A DNA stretch of 7,960 nt from positions 1 to 7,960 of the forward strand of contig QHOR01000170.1 in assembly GCA_003219395.1 (NCBI GenBank). The letters are read 5' to 3'. The stretch is from Verrucomicrobiota bacterium (lineage in GTDB: Bacteria > Verrucomicrobiota > Verrucomicrobiia > Chthoniobacterales > UBA10450). The notes below the pieces were generated by a model. The model was given only the letters and a program-made list of their open reading frames with translations. It ran no database searches and was not told the origin of the DNA. How positions within the stretch are numbered: the stretch's first letter is position 1; the number at the start of each line of letters is the position of its first letter. Position numbers and translations under genes: made by a program. This document shows positions 6,353 through 7,960 of this stretch, piece by piece.

Positions 6353-7122
6353 GGGGCTTGCATCTATTACGTCGACGCCGTGCTCTCCTGAATTGCGCGC
6401 CAATCAGCCAGGACCATTTAGCTGATCGTTCCATGCGCGCCGCAGTAGCACGTGAAGATGGTTCTGATGAATTCGTTAATCAACAGAACTTTGATCGAGC
6501 CGTGGCGGAACTGATCCGTCTTGTTCCGATACCGCCCGAGTCGGCTGAATGGTTCTTGGAAAAGCAGGCCGTTCGCCGTCCGAAGTGGACCTGGAGAAGA
6601 ATCGTTCTTAACCCCGCCGTTCTTGCCGTCAGCATTGCTCTGGTGGTAATTGCCGGGGTTTTCGCGTTGCAGGTGGTTGGGCGATTAAATGATTTCCCGG
6701 GGTCGGCGACAGCGCGGAAATTACTGGTTCTTGCGGGCTCCGCTCGATCTGTCACGCTCGATCCAGTGACCGCTGAAGCGGGGACATTAAGTGACCTGTT
6801 CTTTATGAAACACGGGCTTGAACACTACGATGTCCCAGACGAGTTCACCGAGTTTCGCACTATTGGCTGCCGCGTTTTTGATGACGACGAGTCACAGAGG
6901 ATCGCCCAAATCTGGGTGGCTGAAAAACGCATGCAATTTTTTCTTTTTCCGGCAGAGCGAGACAGCAAGACCGGAGCCGTATTGGCTTTTCCAGGCTGGC
7001 GTTATGTTCATCAGGAAGGCTGGGTGGGTGCAGTCTCGGAACACAACGGCGTTTGTTTCATGGCCGCGCTAAAAGGTCGCGAGAAAGACCTGGAGCCGTA
7101 CCTTTCGAAGGCGAAAGAGTAG
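6349..7122 (+). CDS. Single-pass membrane protein, candidate anti-sigma factor
   Basis: I do not recognise the family. The 257-residue product has one clear membrane helix at about residues 90-110, preceded by a basic stretch (RRPKWTWRR). This predicts a cytoplasmic N-terminus of about 85 residues and a periplasmic C-terminal domain of about 145 residues. That topology, together with the ATGA overlap with the upstream sigma factor, is typical of membrane anti-sigma factors. However, the zinc-binding HxxxCxxC motif of the common ZAS class is absent from the cytoplasmic part. The external domain has two cysteines (Cys174 and Cys236) that could form a disulfide. The start at 6349 is chosen for the overlap; a later ATG at 6433 (residue 29) is possible because the first 28 residues look poorly ordered and Arg-rich. 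The anti-sigma role is an inference from position and topology. Confidence 0.7.
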   Translation: MRGLHLLRRRRALLNCAPISQDHLADRSMRAAVAREDGSDEFVNQQNFDRAVAELIRLVPIPPESAEWFLEKQAVRRPKWTWRRIVLNPAVLAVSIALVVIAGVFALQVVGRLNDFPGSATARKLLVLAGSARSVTLDPVTAEAGTLSDLFFMKHGLEHYDVPDEFTEFRTIGCRVFDDDESQRIAQIWVAEKRMQFFLFPAERDSKTGAVLAFPGWRYVHQEGWVGAVSEHNGVCFMAALKGREKDLEPYLSKAKE

Positions 7123-7183
7123 AGTATTCTAATCGAAGACAAACGCCAAACGCTCAACCGCGATCTCCAAGTCTCAAGGAGCA

Positions 7184-7255
7184 TGCCAGGGGGGAGATTC
7201 GAACTCCCGACCAAGGGCTTATGAGTCCCCTGCTCTACCACTGAGCTACCCTGGC
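7184..7255 (-). tRNA. tRNA with anticodon CAT (elongator Met, or Ile2)
   Basis: Read on the minus strand, the 72-base gene folds into a full cloverleaf. It has a perfect 7-bp acceptor stem (GCCAGGG with CCCTGGC), a D stem GCTC/GAGC with loop AGTGGTA, the anticodon loop CTCATAA (anticodon CAT), and a T arm GGGAG-TTCGAAT-CTCCC. The discriminator base is A, and CCA is not encoded. The paired G1-C72 excludes an initiator tRNA. The anticodon stem GGGGA/GCCCT has a G27-U43 wobble and an A31-G39 mismatch. The stem and loop pattern (GGnGACTCATAA...CTTGGTCG) resembles E. coli tRNA-Ile2 from memory, in which C34 is changed to lysidine by TilS, so isoleucine identity is possible. It lies convergent to the membrane-protein gene. 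Confidence 0.93.
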
Positions 7256-7265
7256 GCGAGGGAAG

Positions 7266-7294
7266 AAACTGAATCCCCTCATGGGACGTGTCAA
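7266..7294 (-). promoter_or_regulatory. Possible promoter of the CAT tRNA
   Basis: On the minus strand a perfect TTGACA (7294-7289) lies upstream of the tRNA. The -10 position 16-17 bases further on reads TCAGTT or CAGTTT, a poor match. The spacing to the tRNA 5' end at 7255 is about right for a primary transcript with a short leader. It is supported mainly by the -35 hexamer and its position. Confidence 0.35.
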
Positions 7295-7446
7295 CGCAGG
7301 GGCATGTAAGGGAAAGATCGTGCTAAGATTTGTGTGACAAACCACCAGGCGTGAGATCCCTCGGCGTCGTCGCGCCAGGGGATGACTAGCGGCGCAAATT
7401 GTTCCGCGTTGAACGTCCATGCGCGCACTGGTATGCAGATATCGGA

Positions 7447-7960
7447 ATGGCGAACGGCGAGCCGCTTGTTCAGAAACTTTTCGCGCTTGGAAATTCGTAT
7501 TGGCTGACGCGCTTCGTTATTCTGAGACTGCTCGGTTTTGTTTATGCAGTCGCTTTCTTCGTAGCGGCCCAACAATTGGTGCCGCTGATCGGCGCGCATG
7601 GATTAACGCCGGCTAATCATTTTCTCGAGGGCATCCAATTCCAACTCGGTTCGCGTACCGCCGGTCTGATGCAAGTGCCGACGCTTTTCTGGTTCGGAAT
7701 TTCCGATAATGCATTAACGATCTTCTCTTGGACCGGTTTCGGTTTGTCACTTGTTGTGCTTGGCGGTTATGCCAATGCAATTCTGCTCGCTGTGCTGTGG
7801 GCGATGTACATGTCCATCGTGCACATTGGACAGATCTGGTACGGTTACGGCTGGGAGATTCAGCTGCTGGAGACTGGCTTTTTATCGATCTTTTTGTGTC
7901 CCCTGCTCGATGCGCGGCCATTTCCCAAATGCAGGCCGCCGATCCTCGTTATTTGGCTCT
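7447..7960 (+). CDS. Lipase maturation factor (LMF1) family membrane protein, partial
   Basis: An open frame starts at the ATG at 7447 and runs off the right edge, giving 171 residues and one spare base. The segment HIGQIWYGYG (126-135), followed by WEIQLLETGFLSIFLCP (136-152), closely matches the signature of the LMF1 family (Pfam LMF1), as does LVPLIGAHGLTPANHF (44-59). Vertebrate LMF1 is an ER membrane protein needed to fold dimeric lipases; the role of bacterial homologues is not established. Hydrophobic stretches at about residues 22-45, 92-106, 108-125 and 141-152 indicate a multi-pass membrane protein. No good ribosome binding site precedes the ATG (only GGA directly against it), and TTGAAC at 7409-7414 is at best a weak -35. 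The distance from the tRNA and opposite orientation show that it is a separate transcription unit. Confidence 0.85.
   Translation, partial: MANGEPLVQKLFALGNSYWLTRFVILRLLGFVYAVAFFVAAQQLVPLIGAHGLTPANHFLEGIQFQLGSRTAGLMQVPTLFWFGISDNALTIFSWTGFGLSLVVLGGYANAILLAVLWAMYMSIVHIGQIWYGYGWEIQLLETGFLSIFLCPLLDARPFPKCRPPILVIWL

Noticed and set aside
7291..7599. 102-codon minus-strand frame overlapping the right-edge gene
   Set aside because: It conflicts with the plus-strand LMF1-family frame, whose conserved motifs are unambiguous, and has no recognisable features.
1..7960. Mobile element, CRISPR array, phage or defence system
   Set aside because: No transposase, integrase, regularly spaced repeats, terminal inverted repeats or defence-type domains were seen; the tRNA has no integrase beside it and no repeated 3' end in the window.

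Overview
The window looks like a piece of chromosome from a moderately GC-rich, Gram-negative bacterium. My best guess is a soil Verrucomicrobiota (Chthoniobacterales/Udaeobacter-like). This rests on the gene set: LL-diaminopimelate aminotransferase (DapL) instead of the classic lysine route, hopanoid genes, a Mn-type superoxide dismutase, a lipoprotein signal peptide, and poor Shine-Dalgarno sequences before several confident genes. The assignment is an inference and was not tested by any search.

Layout. At the left edge (1-156, minus strand) is the N-terminus of a small lipoprotein that continues outside the window. A divergent intergenic region follows, with a good sigma-70-like promoter almost touching the start of hpnH. 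hpnH (368-1657) and shc (1671-3671) form a tight pair, 13 bases apart. Squalene-hopene cyclase makes the hopane skeleton and HpnH joins it to the 5'-deoxyadenosyl group of SAM, the first step towards extended hopanoids. The squalene-synthesis genes (hpnC/D/E) and later side-chain genes (hpnG onward) are not in the window. A 162-base gap with several inverted repeats leads to sodA (3834-4433), and another palindrome-rich gap leads to dapL (4527-5759).

The next pair is a small ECF-like sigma factor (5864-6352) whose stop overlaps the start of a single-pass membrane protein (6349-7122), arranged like a sigma/anti-sigma cassette. A tRNA gene with anticodon CAT lies on the minus strand (7184-7255), convergent with that pair. 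At the right edge, an open-ended gene (7447 onward) encodes the N-terminal 171 residues of a lipase maturation factor 1 (LMF1)-family membrane protein.

Most of the window is conserved housekeeping or metabolism, and I see no mobile element, CRISPR array or defence system. Points worth a second look are an approximately 48-residue insertion in HpnH that begins with a sequence resembling a dispersed palindromic repeat, a nearly leaderless hpnH start, an 18-base palindrome upstream of sodA that partly resembles a SoxR box, the uncertain Met/Ile identity of the CAT tRNA, and the unrecognised partner of the sigma factor.
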